The notes under the pieces: generated by a model
The model's database searches: none
Seen by the model: only the letters and a program-made list of their open reading frames with translations
What the model was told of the DNA's origin: nothing
Origin: Sulfurovum sp.
Lineage (GTDB): Bacteria; Campylobacterota; Campylobacteria; Campylobacterales; Sulfurovaceae
Length of the DNA stretch: 6,511 nt
Direction of reading: 5' to 3'
Assembly (NCBI GenBank): GCA_015663065.1
Contig: DQSX01000153.1
Span: 1 to 6,511, forward strand
Position numbers and translations under genes: made by a program
Part shown: positions 1 through 5,456 of the stretch, piece by piece
How the letters are laid out: every line of letters starts with the position of its first letter
Numbering within the stretch: the first letter of the stretch is position 1

Positions 1-71
1 ATAAACTGCAAAACAGCCATGGCATGAACAATATCACCTAAAGCAGAGAGTTTCACAATCGCAATTTTCAC
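1..71 (-). CDS. waaC: Lipopolysaccharide heptosyltransferase I-like protein, N-terminal fragment
   Basis: Reading the minus strand from a GTG at 71-69 gives an open frame to the window edge with the product MKIAIVKLSALGDIVHAMAV followed by LQF. The pattern K-x-S-x-[LM]-G-D-[IV]-[LV]-H is the N-terminal signature of ADP-heptose:LPS heptosyltransferase I (glycosyltransferase family 9), which adds the first heptose to Kdo in the LPS inner core at the cytoplasmic face of the inner membrane. The GTG start is chosen because AAGG (minus strand, plus positions 79-82) lies 7 nt upstream and the protein then begins exactly where the family usually begins. A TTG one codon earlier is possible. Only about 23 codons are present, so separation from WaaF or another GT9 paralogue rests on this one motif, although the KxSxLGD...H form fits WaaC better. 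The gene is transcribed divergently from the his cluster. Confidence 0.72.
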   Translation of the reverse strand, partial: MKIAIVKLSALGDIVHAMAVLQF

Positions 72-95
72 CAATAAGCCTTAATATTTTTTGAC

Positions 96-101
96 ATTTT
101 A
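96..101 (-). promoter_or_regulatory. Possible -10 box for the divergent waaC-like gene
   Basis: On the minus strand the sequence TGTGTTAAAAT contains TAAAAT (plus positions 101 to 96), preceded by TG dinucleotides. Initiation would fall near 89, leaving about an 18-nt leader before the GTG at 71. No convincing -35 box lies at the right distance (the positions read TATCGA). It overlaps the -35 region proposed for hisH on the other strand, so the two transcripts might interfere. This is a weak, composition-prone call in AT-rich DNA. Confidence 0.25.
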
Positions 102-128
102 ACACATTTCAACTTCTTTCGATATAAT
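99..128 (+). promoter_or_regulatory. Promoter of the hisH-hisA-prmA-ftsH-pssA cluster
   Basis: A perfect TATAAT lies at 123-128, and TTAACA (five of six matches to TTGACA) at 99-104 gives an 18-nt spacer. Transcription would start near 135, about 87 nt before hisH. The T-rich stretch upstream of the -10 box suits Campylobacterota sigma70 promoters, which often depend little on a -35 box. No other good promoter was noticed between here and pssA, and the tight gene spacing suggests that this promoter serves the whole cluster. A closer match, TTGACA at 91-96, is 26 nt from TATAAT and therefore badly placed. Confidence 0.6.
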
Positions 129-156
129 CACATTAATTTAAAAGCAAGGCAATAAG

Positions 157-225
157 GTGAAACAGATTCATTCCTCACTCCTCACTCCTCACTCCTCACT
201 TGAAATTTTCAAGGAAATTTCATGA
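157..225 (+). CDS. Possible short upstream ORF overlapping the hisH start
   Basis: A GTG at 157 preceded by AAGG at 146-149 (7-nt spacing) opens a 22-codon frame that ends at TGA 223-225. The stop overlaps the hisH ATG at 222-224 in an ATGA arrangement typical of translational coupling. The product starts MKQIHSSLLTPH and is partly encoded by the four heptanucleotide repeats at 172-199. It contains two His codons (169 and 190), far too few and too scattered for a classical his attenuator leader. I recognise no family. Translation is inference: the ribosome binding site, start and stop positions are seen, but a frame this short can arise by chance. Confidence 0.2.
   Translation: MKQIHSSLLTPHSSLEIFKEIS
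172..199 (+). repeat. Heptanucleotide tandem repeat, (TCCTCAC)x4
   Basis: Four perfect head-to-tail copies of TCCTCAC occupy 172-178, 179-185, 186-192 and 193-199, between the putative hisH promoter and the hisH ribosome binding site. Perfect short tandem repeats can change copy number by replication slippage. Each change would alter the 5' leader by 7 nt and shift the frame of the possible upstream ORF. Similar heptameric repeats are known from intergenic regions of several bacterial genomes. Whether this copy is variable cannot be told from one sequence. Confidence 0.95.
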
Positions 226-839
226 TCGGTATCGTCGATTACAACATGGGTAACCTCGCTTCAGTGATTAACGCTTTTGCCAAAGTGGGTGCAGATGCAA
301 CACTGGAGTCTGACCCTTCCAGACTTTCGCAGTATGACAAACTCATCTTGCCTGGTGTGGGTGCTTTTGGTGATGCTATGGCGCATTTAAAAAGTAATGG
401 CATGGATGAGGCTGTTAAAGCGTATGCAACTTCAGGTAAACCTTTGCTTGGTATCTGCCTGGGTATGCAGCTTTTGTTTGAGAGTTCTGAAGAGTTTGGT
501 GCTACTGAAGGTTTGGGTCTTATTCCCGGAAAAGTAGTTGCCTTTGATGAAAATGCTTTTGACCATCCGCAAAAAGTACCACATATGGGCTGGAACGAGA
601 TGTTTTGCAGGGGTCTGACCCCTACAAAACTGTTTGATGGTTTACCTAATGATTTCTACCTCTACTTTGTTCACTCCTTTCATGCTGTGTGCGAGGATAA
701 GTATGCCATAGGCAAAACGCACTACGGTTATGAGTTTGTCTCTGCCGTTCAGAACGGAAATATTTACGGCATTCAGCCTCACCCTGAAAAAAGCCATGAA
801 AATGGACTTAAAATTATAGAAAATTTTGCAAAATTATAG
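222..839 (+). CDS. hisH: Imidazole glycerol phosphate synthase, glutamine amidotransferase subunit
   Basis: HisH hydrolyses glutamine and channels ammonia to HisF, which converts PRFAR into imidazole glycerol phosphate and AICAR (fifth step of histidine synthesis, cytosolic). The 205-residue length is normal for the family. The protein opens with IGIVDYNMGNL and has the LPGVGAFGDAM segment at 43-53. The class I amidotransferase nucleophile is Cys79 within GICLGMQ, and the rest of the triad is His187 and Glu189 in QPHPEKS. Most homologues I recall read QFHPEKS here, so Pro186 is a small deviation next to the catalytic His. The ATG at 222 has AAGGA at 211-215, 6 nt upstream. An AU-rich inverted repeat (GAAATTT at 202-208 with AAATTTC at 215-221) would place that site partly in its loop. 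HisF is not in the window. hisA follows after 8 bp. Confidence 0.97.
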   Translation: MIGIVDYNMGNLASVINAFAKVGADATLESDPSRLSQYDKLILPGVGAFGDAMAHLKSNGMDEAVKAYATSGKPLLGICLGMQLLFESSEEFGATEGLGLIPGKVVAFDENAFDHPQKVPHMGWNEMFCRGLTPTKLFDGLPNDFYLYFVHSFHAVCEDKYAIGKTHYGYEFVSAVQNGNIYGIQPHPEKSHENGLKIIENFAKL

Positions 840-847
840 GAAAAACA

Positions 848-1561
848 ATGACAATACTACCTGCGATAGATTTAAAAGACGGCAAAGCCGTAAGGCTTAG
901 CAAAGGACTTATGGAATCTGCAAAAATATATTCTGATGAGCCTTGGCAAGTGGCTAAAAGATTTGAAGAGCTTGGCAGCGAATGGGTTCACCTTGTAGAC
1001 CTTAACGGTGCCTTTGCCGGTAAACCTGAAAACCTGGAGCAGATCAAAAAAATTCGTGAACACTGTAATCTAAAGCTGGAACTGGGTGGCGGTATTCGTG
1101 ATGAAGCGACCATTAAGATGTATTTGGAACTTGGTATTGACAGACTTATTTTAGGGTCTATTGCAGTTAAAGATGCACAATTTGTAAAAGATATGGCAGC
1201 CAAATATCCGATAGTTGTTGGTATAGATGCCATTGACGGCATGGTTGCCGTTGAAGGCTGGGCGGAAACTTCCGATATGAAAGCCACTGACCTTGCACGT
1301 GAATTTGCTGCTTGCGGGGTTGAAGCCATTATCTGTACAGATGTTGGACGTGACGGGATGATGACAGGAGTAAATGTAGATTTTACAGTAGAGATCGCTA
1401 AAGCTTCAGGGCTTGAAACTATTGCATCCGGCGGATTAAAAGATATGACAGACATTCATGCTCTACTCGAAGCTGGTGTCGATGGTACTATCGTAGGGAA
1501 AGCTTTTTACGAAGGCACACTTGATCTTGAAGAGGCATTCAAGGAAATCAATGCAAGATAA
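848..1561 (+). CDS. hisA: ProFAR isomerase (phosphoribosylformimino-AICAR ribotide isomerase)
   Basis: HisA performs the Amadori rearrangement of ProFAR to PRFAR, the substrate of the HisH-HisF complex, so the product of this gene feeds its neighbour. The 237-residue protein is a complete (beta/alpha)8 barrel. Asp8 in LPAIDLKDGK and Asp127 in VGIDA match the catalytic aspartates of characterised HisA proteins, and Thr164 in CTDVGRDG matches the conserved threonine. The phosphate-binding glycine motifs ELGGGIRD (78-85) and IASGGL, followed by GTIVGKAFYEG, lie in the two halves of the barrel. HisF is excluded because the first catalytic Asp is followed by LKDGKAVRL rather than the HisF pattern. 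The ribosome binding site TAGGA (837-841) overlaps the hisH stop codon. The last 11 bases are shared with prmA. Confidence 0.97.
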   Translation: MTILPAIDLKDGKAVRLSKGLMESAKIYSDEPWQVAKRFEELGSEWVHLVDLNGAFAGKPENLEQIKKIREHCNLKLELGGGIRDEATIKMYLELGIDRLILGSIAVKDAQFVKDMAAKYPIVVGIDAIDGMVAVEGWAETSDMKATDLAREFAACGVEAIICTDVGRDGMMTGVNVDFTVEIAKASGLETIASGGLKDMTDIHALLEAGVDGTIVGKAFYEGTLDLEEAFKEINAR

Positions 1562-2378
1562 GTACTATGAACTGACTATAAAACTGGATAACAGTTTTGT
1601 TGAAGTCATTGCAGATTACATTTTAAATCTTTCTGATGAAGGTGTAGAACTTGGAGATGGGCAAATTATTGTAAGATCCGAGTCTGATTTAACTTTCGTT
1701 AAAGATGCTCTTGTATCCTTGGCCGGTAATTTAGAGAAACCTGTAGAGATGACCTATACACTTGAAGAAAAAGAGAATGTGGACTGGATCAAAACCTACC
1801 AGGACTCTGTGCAACCTATAGAAGCCGGTAAGTTTTACATTTTCCCATCCTGGTATGAAGCAAAAGAAGATTTCATCAATATTAAGATTGATCCGGCGCT
1901 TGCTTTTGGTTCAGGACATCATGCAACAACATTTTCCTGTCTGGAAGCAATCAGCACCTATGTAAAACCTGAAGACAAGGTCATCGATGTAGGCTGTGGT
2001 TCAGGTATTTTGGGTCTTGCCTGTAAAAAACTGGGTGCACGTATTGATCTTTGTGACACTGACCCTCTTTCGGTAGAAAGCTGTAAAGAGAACTTTGCAT
2101 TGAATGAAGAGAGTTACGACAAACTCTGGGAAGGGTCTATCGATAAGGCTGAGGGAAAATATGATGTCGTCATTGCCAATATCATTGCAGATGTCTTACG
2201 CTTCATAGCAAAAGACCTTAAATCAGCAGTCAAAGAGAACGGATACCTTATACTTTCAGGTATATTAGACAAAAAAGAAGAGAGAGTGAAAGAGGCATTT
2301 GCCGACTTGACACTGGAAAAAAGAACAGAAAAGGATGAGTGGGTAACACTGGTCTATAAAAAGGAAACACGTGGCTAA
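1551..2378 (+). CDS. prmA: Ribosomal protein L11 methyltransferase
   Basis: PrmA transfers methyl groups from S-adenosylmethionine to amino groups of ribosomal protein L11. From the ATG at 1551 the protein has 275 residues, close to Campylobacterota PrmA. An N-terminal substrate-recognition domain (about 1-95) is followed by the linker motif DPALAFGSGHHATT (114-127), a variant of the usual DPGLAFGTGxHxTT. A Rossmann-type methyltransferase domain follows, with the SAM-binding loop VIDVGCGSGILGLA (144-157), an acidic turn DTDP (169-172) and ANIIADVL (209-216), the family's N-I-L-A-like active-site segment. The frame is open further upstream from a TTG at 1521, but the ATG is preferred because AAGGA (1541-1545) lies 5 nt before it. 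The start lies inside hisA (11-bp overlap), which favours coupled translation. The end overlaps ftsH by 8 bp. Confidence 0.94.
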   Translation: MQDKYYELTIKLDNSFVEVIADYILNLSDEGVELGDGQIIVRSESDLTFVKDALVSLAGNLEKPVEMTYTLEEKENVDWIKTYQDSVQPIEAGKFYIFPSWYEAKEDFINIKIDPALAFGSGHHATTFSCLEAISTYVKPEDKVIDVGCGSGILGLACKKLGARIDLCDTDPLSVESCKENFALNEESYDKLWEGSIDKAEGKYDVVIANIIADVLRFIAKDLKSAVKENGYLILSGILDKKEERVKEAFADLTLEKRTEKDEWVTLVYKKETRG

Positions 2379-4350
2379 CGATAACAATAATAACGACAAT
2401 AACAATAATAATTTTTTCAATAATAACCCACTTTTGGCATTTGCCATTTTCTCTATGGTGATCATCTTGATCTTCAAATCATTTGTAGGAGAAGGTGACA
2501 GTTTAAGTTCTATGATGAACACGCAAAAAGTCTCACAAACCAAACAGGTAAAATATTCTGAAATTAAAAAGAAAATTGAAGAGGGAAATATTAAGTCTGT
2601 CAAACTCACACCTTCAAGCATTGAAGCTATTTCTGAGAGTGAAGGACGAAAAGTACGTTACGTGGCACAAAACGTGCCTACCTATGATGAAAAACTCATC
2701 CCCCTTTTGGAAGAAAAAAAGATCACTTATGAAGGTGTAATGGGGAACGGTTTCCTCTCAGAACTCATAAGCATGATGCTGCCTATCCTCATTTTCTTTG
2801 GTATCTGGATCTTCCTAGCCAAAAAGATGTCCAAAGGTATGGGTGGCGTACTGGGTGCAGGCAAAGCAGACAAGCTCATCTCTGCAGAAAAACCCGATAC
2901 CAAGTTTGCCGATGTGCAGGGGGTAGAAGAAGCCAAAGATGAAGTCAAAGAGATCGTGGATTTCCTGAAGTTCCCCGAGCGTTATATGGAACTGGGTGCA
3001 AAGATCCCTAAAGGACTTTTACTTGTGGGACCTCCGGGTACAGGTAAAACCTTGCTTGCAAAAGCAGTGGCAGGTGAAGCTTCTGTGCCTTTCTTTTCTG
3101 TGTCCGGTTCAGGATTCATTGAAATGTTCGTAGGGGTGGGTGCAAGCCGTGTACGTGACCTTTTTGCCCAGGCAAAAAAAGAGGCTCCTTCGATCATCTT
3201 CATCGATGAGATCGATGCCATTGGTAAAAGCCGTGCATCCGGTGGTCAAATGGGCGGAAATGATGAGAGAGAACAGACACTCAACCAACTCCTGGCTGAG
3301 ATGGACGGTTTTGGTACGGACACGCCTGTCATTGTTCTTGCTGCAACAAACAGACCCGAAACCCTGGATGCCGCCCTGCTTCGTGCAGGACGTTTTGACA
3401 GACAGGTGCTTGTAGACAAACCGGACTATGATGGTCGTTTGGCCATCTTGAAAGTGCACTCAAAAGGGGTCAAGCTCTCTAAAAAGGTTGACCTTCATAT
3501 CGTAGCAAAACAGACTGCCGGACTTGCCGGTGCTGACTTGGCGAACATCATCAATGAAGCGGCTCTGCTTGCAGGTAGATTCAACAAAAAAGAGATAGAG
3601 CAGTCTGATCTTTTGGAATCTATTGAGCGCTCCTTTGTAGGTCTTGAAAAGAAAAACAGAAAGATCTCTGAAGTAGAGAAGAAAATCGTTGCTTACCATG
3701 AAAGTGGACATGCACTGATGGCGGAACTTACCAAAGGTGCCACACGTGTCACTAAAGTTTCCATTATCCCAAGAGGGCTAGGTGCACTGGGGTATACGCT
3801 GCACCTCCCCGATGATGAAGACAGATTTTTGAAACAAAAACATGAACTCATGGCTGAGATAGATGTCCTTTTGGGTGGTCGCGCAGCAGAAGAGGTTTTC
3901 ATCGGTGAGATCTCCACAGGTGCAGGCAATGACCTTGACCGTGCCACAGCCATCCTAAAAGATATGATCTCTGTCTACGGTATGTCTGAAGTGGCCGGGC
4001 TCATGGTTCTCAAAAGAAGCGAAAACTCCTTCCTTGGCGGTGGTATGGCTTCTACAGACTACAGTGAAAAAATGGCTGAAGATATTGATGCACATATCAA
4101 AGGTACACTTTCTGAACGTTATGCGTTTGTCAAAAAGACACTCAATGAATATCATGGTGCCATTGAAAATATGGCAGCTGTACTGCTTGATATAGAGGTT
4201 ATTGAGGGAACAAAAGTACGTTCTATTATTGATGAATTTGAAAAAGAGCACGGTATGGAGAGCCGTTTGGCCCATGGTGAGAAGATCGCTGCTGCCAAAG
4301 CAAGGACAGAAGCAGCAAAAAAAGATGAAGAAGCAGCAAAAGAAGCATAG
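2371..4350 (+). CDS. ftsH: ATP-dependent membrane zinc metalloprotease FtsH
   Basis: FtsH is a hexameric inner-membrane AAA+ protease that extracts and degrades damaged membrane proteins and short-lived cytosolic regulators. The 659-residue protein has a very Asn-rich N-terminus (13 of the first 19 residues) and a first membrane segment at about 20-38. A periplasmic domain (about 40-128) and a second membrane segment (about 131-150) follow. The AAA+ domain has Walker A GPPGTGKT (220-227), pore motif FVG (253-255), Walker B acidic pair Asp279-Glu280, and arginine fingers Arg338 and Arg341 in LLRAGRFDRQ, where most homologues have RPGRFD. The peptidase domain has HESGH (443-447) and the third zinc ligand Asp521 in GNDLDRAT. 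The tail (636-659) is Ala/Lys/Glu-rich. The GTG start is supported by AAGGA at 2361-2365, 5 nt upstream, and by an 8-bp overlap with prmA. All catalytic residues are present. Confidence 0.98.
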   Translation: MANDNNNNDNNNNNFFNNNPLLAFAIFSMVIILIFKSFVGEGDSLSSMMNTQKVSQTKQVKYSEIKKKIEEGNIKSVKLTPSSIEAISESEGRKVRYVAQNVPTYDEKLIPLLEEKKITYEGVMGNGFLSELISMMLPILIFFGIWIFLAKKMSKGMGGVLGAGKADKLISAEKPDTKFADVQGVEEAKDEVKEIVDFLKFPERYMELGAKIPKGLLLVGPPGTGKTLLAKAVAGEASVPFFSVSGSGFIEMFVGVGASRVRDLFAQAKKEAPSIIFIDEIDAIGKSRASGGQMGGNDEREQTLNQLLAEMDGFGTDTPVIVLAATNRPETLDAALLRAGRFDRQVLVDKPDYDGRLAILKVHSKGVKLSKKVDLHIVAKQTAGLAGADLANIINEAALLAGRFNKKEIEQSDLLESIERSFVGLEKKNRKISEVEKKIVAYHESGHALMAELTKGATRVTKVSIIPRGLGALGYTLHLPDDEDRFLKQKHELMAEIDVLLGGRAAEEVFIGEISTGAGNDLDRATAILKDMISVYGMSEVAGLMVLKRSENSFLGGGMASTDYSEKMAEDIDAHIKGTLSERYAFVKKTLNEYHGAIENMAAVLLDIEVIEGTKVRSIIDEFEKEHGMESRLAHGEKIAAAKARTEAAKKDEEAAKEA

Positions 4351-4352
4351 CA

Positions 4353-5069
4353 ATGCACAGGTCAAACCTTCTTTATGTGTTACCAAACCTGTTTACAGCA
4401 TCTAGTATTTTTGTAGGTGTCATAAGCATCGTAGAAGCAAGTAAAGGTCATTTTGTTTTGGCTTCATGGCTCATACTTCTTGCCCTCATCTTTGATGGAT
4501 TGGATGGCAGGATCGCACGTATGACCAACACCACCAGTCAGTTTGGTGTAGAGTTTGACTCTCTGGCAGACATCATCTCTTTCGGCATTGCTCCGGCTAT
4601 GATACTTTATTTTTTCATTGGACATGCATTTGGACGTTTTGGTATTTTGGTCTCTGCACTGTACGTGATCTTTGGTGCTATTCGTCTGGCACGTTTCAAC
4701 ATCTCCACAGCCAAAACAGACCCCAATGTCTTTATAGGGCTTCCTATTCCAACTGCTGCCATTTTTGTCTCTATGTGGATACTGCTTTTTCACAAATATG
4801 CTTTGGAAGATTACAGTATTGTTTTACTCTTTTTGGCACTTGGTGTTGCCATACTCATGGTCAGTAATTTTCGTTACCCCTCTTTTAAAAAAGTAAAACT
4901 TGACAAACCGATAGTTTTTAGAACACTCATACTGCTCACCATTGCCGCTTCTCTTCTTTATCTGTTTTCAGCAGAAGGGTTTGCACTGATTATTTTGGCA
5001 TATACATTGTATGGACCGATTCGTGCCTTAAAAACACTTAACTTAAGAAATATTAAGATCAAAAAATAG
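4353..5069 (+). CDS. pssA: CDP-diacylglycerol-serine O-phosphatidyltransferase
   Basis: PssA condenses CDP-diacylglycerol with L-serine to give phosphatidylserine and CMP, the route to phosphatidylethanolamine, in the inner membrane. The 238-residue hydrophobic protein carries the complete CDP-alcohol phosphatidyltransferase signature D-x2-D-G-x2-A-R-x8-G-x3-D-x3-D, using Asp48, Asp51, Gly52, Ala55, Arg56, Gly65, Asp69 and Asp73. Hydrophobic stretches before and after it suggest about six to eight membrane helices. The opening LLYVLPNLFTASSIF and the FDSLADIISFG segment resemble the short Gram-positive/Helicobacter-type PssA (type II), not the E. coli phospholipase D-like enzyme. PgsA is less likely because of the N-terminal PNLFTA motif and the DIISFGIAPA segment. 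The ATG lies 2 bp after the ftsH stop. Its ribosome binding site is weak (AGAAG at 4341-4345, inside ftsH), so its translation probably depends on ribosomes arriving from ftsH. Confidence 0.94.
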   Translation: MHRSNLLYVLPNLFTASSIFVGVISIVEASKGHFVLASWLILLALIFDGLDGRIARMTNTTSQFGVEFDSLADIISFGIAPAMILYFFIGHAFGRFGILVSALYVIFGAIRLARFNISTAKTDPNVFIGLPIPTAAIFVSMWILLFHKYALEDYSIVLLFLALGVAILMVSNFRYPSFKKVKLDKPIVFRTLILLTIAASLLYLFSAEGFALIILAYTLYGPIRALKTLNLRNIKIKK

Positions 5070-5142
5070 GAACGCTAAGCTTGTTTAGGACATAAATTAC
5101 AATAATATACATAACTTTTTTCTCAAACAAGTTTGAGTTTCC
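5069..5142. repeat. Composite palindromic repeat, unit 1
   Basis: Two related 22-bp arms face each other. The left arm (5069-5090) begins GGAACGCTAAGC. The right arm (5121-5142) contains CTCAAACAAGTTTGAG (5122-5137), itself a perfect palindromic hairpin, and ends in TTTCC. The reverse complement of the right arm matches the left arm at 15 of 22 positions. The 30 bp between the arms are AT-rich. The left arm starts within the last bases of pssA. The right hairpin is followed by only three Ts, so it would be a poor intrinsic terminator, although it is the best-placed candidate for ending the cluster transcript. The architecture resembles REP/BIME-type interspersed elements. The family is not one I can name. 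Confidence 0.7.
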
Positions 5143-5147
5143 TAATT

Positions 5148-5218
5148 GGAACCCTAAACTCGTTCAGGAAAAGCTTATGCATTTTAAAGTAAAACGTCTC
5201 GAACAAGTTTGAGGTTCC
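5148..5218. repeat. Composite palindromic repeat, unit 2
   Basis: This is a second copy of the arrangement just upstream. The left arm (5148-5169) matches the unit 1 left arm at 18 of 22 positions in the same orientation. The right arm (5197-5218), containing CTCGAACAAGTTTGAG (5198-5213), matches the unit 1 right arm at 20 of 22. Within the unit, the arms are inverted repeats with 17 of 22 matches. The inter-arm sequences of the two units are unrelated by eye, so selection or mobility acts on the arms and not on the filler. The sequence GTTCCTG at the right end recurs immediately downstream at 5223-5229. Confidence 0.75.
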
Positions 5219-5238
5219 TGATGTTCCTGGGGTTTCAC

Positions 5239-5267
5239 TTGACACAAGCTTCCAAATAAAGTATACT
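5239..5267 (+). promoter_or_regulatory. Promoter of the leucine leader and leuA
   Basis: TTGACA at 5239-5244 is a perfect -35 box. TATACT at 5262-5267 is a five-of-six -10 box, and the spacer is exactly 17 nt. Initiation is expected near 5274, about 19 nt before the leader ATG and about 294 nt before leuA. It is the closest match to a sigma70 consensus in the window. It lies 21 bp after the second palindromic repeat, which would separate the leu transcript from the his-pssA cluster. Confidence 0.8.
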
Positions 5268-5292
5268 TCTAAAAAATCAACAGGAGAACATC

Positions 5293-5364
5293 ATGAAAAC
5301 CATCATTAATACAAACACTATTTTCACTAAAGACACTTCTCTCCTGCTGCTGCTCGCACACTAA
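5293..5364 (+). CDS. Leucine-rich leader peptide upstream of leuA
   Basis: A 23-codon frame starts at ATG 5293 and ends with tandem stops TAA (5362) and TAG (5365). AGGAG at 5282-5286 lies 6 nt upstream, the strongest ribosome binding site in the window. The product begins MKTIINTNTIFTKDTS and ends in five consecutive leucines (codons 17-21: CTC CTG CTG CTG CTC), then Ala and His. Three Ile codons also occur near the start. A run of codons for the pathway's end product, between a strong promoter and the first leucine-pathway gene, is the hallmark of an attenuation leader. A ribosome would stall there when charged leucyl-tRNA is scarce and so change leader RNA folding. The ORF, its signals and the Leu run are seen; regulation is inferred from analogy with leu leaders of other bacteria. 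The peptide itself is unlikely to have another job. Confidence 0.82.
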   Translation: MKTIINTNTIFTKDTSLLLLLAH

Positions 5365-5456
5365 TAGTCCAACTATCCACATATATTTTACACAAGCCAT
5401 TCTATTCTAAACACTCCTAATCAAATTTTAGGTAAAATTAGACAATTTTAAACTAC
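5365..5456 (+). promoter_or_regulatory. AU-rich leader RNA segment with alternative hairpins
   Basis: Between the leader peptide stop and the third palindromic element lie 92 nt of AU-rich sequence. TAAAATT at 5433-5439 can pair with AATTTTA upstream (5424-5430, minimal loop) or with the identical AATTTTA downstream (5444-5450, loop AGAC), but not with both. CCTAA at 5416-5420 can also pair with TTAGG at 5428-5432. Mutually exclusive pairings are what an attenuator needs, but these stems are short and almost entirely A-U. The downstream one is followed by AACTACG and not by a U-run. No classical intrinsic terminator is present, so this is only a candidate regulatory segment. Confidence 0.3.

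Noticed and set aside
91..96. Perfect TTGACA as the -35 box of the hisH promoter
   Set aside because: It is 26 nt from TATAAT at 123-128, far outside the usual range. TTAACA at 99-104 gives an 18-nt spacer.
129..221. A histidine attenuator in front of hisH
   Set aside because: There is no run of His codons (only two scattered ones in the possible upstream ORF) and no terminator hairpin with a U-run before hisH.
988..1455. A 155-codon minus-strand frame inside hisA
   Set aside because: It is low-complexity and Ser/Pro-rich, lies entirely within a conserved gene, and has no family resemblance.
1521..1550. An upstream TTG start for prmA adding ten residues
   Set aside because: The ATG at 1551 has AAGGA at the same 5-nt spacing used by ftsH, and the extra residues (LKRHSRKS) look like out-of-frame hisA.
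3955..4386. A 143-codon minus-strand frame across the ftsH/pssA junction
   Set aside because: Its Cys/Phe-rich product arises from the reverse complement of the Ala/Lys/Glu-rich FtsH tail, and both sense genes are convincing.
5121..5142. Intrinsic terminator of the pssA transcript
   Set aside because: The stem is perfect but short and AT-rich, and only three Ts follow it, so I describe it as part of a repeat instead of calling a terminator.
5069..5218. The repeated arms as a CRISPR array
   Set aside because: The arms alternate in orientation, are only 70-90% alike, and have irregular spacing, unlike the identical, same-direction repeats and even spacers of a CRISPR array.
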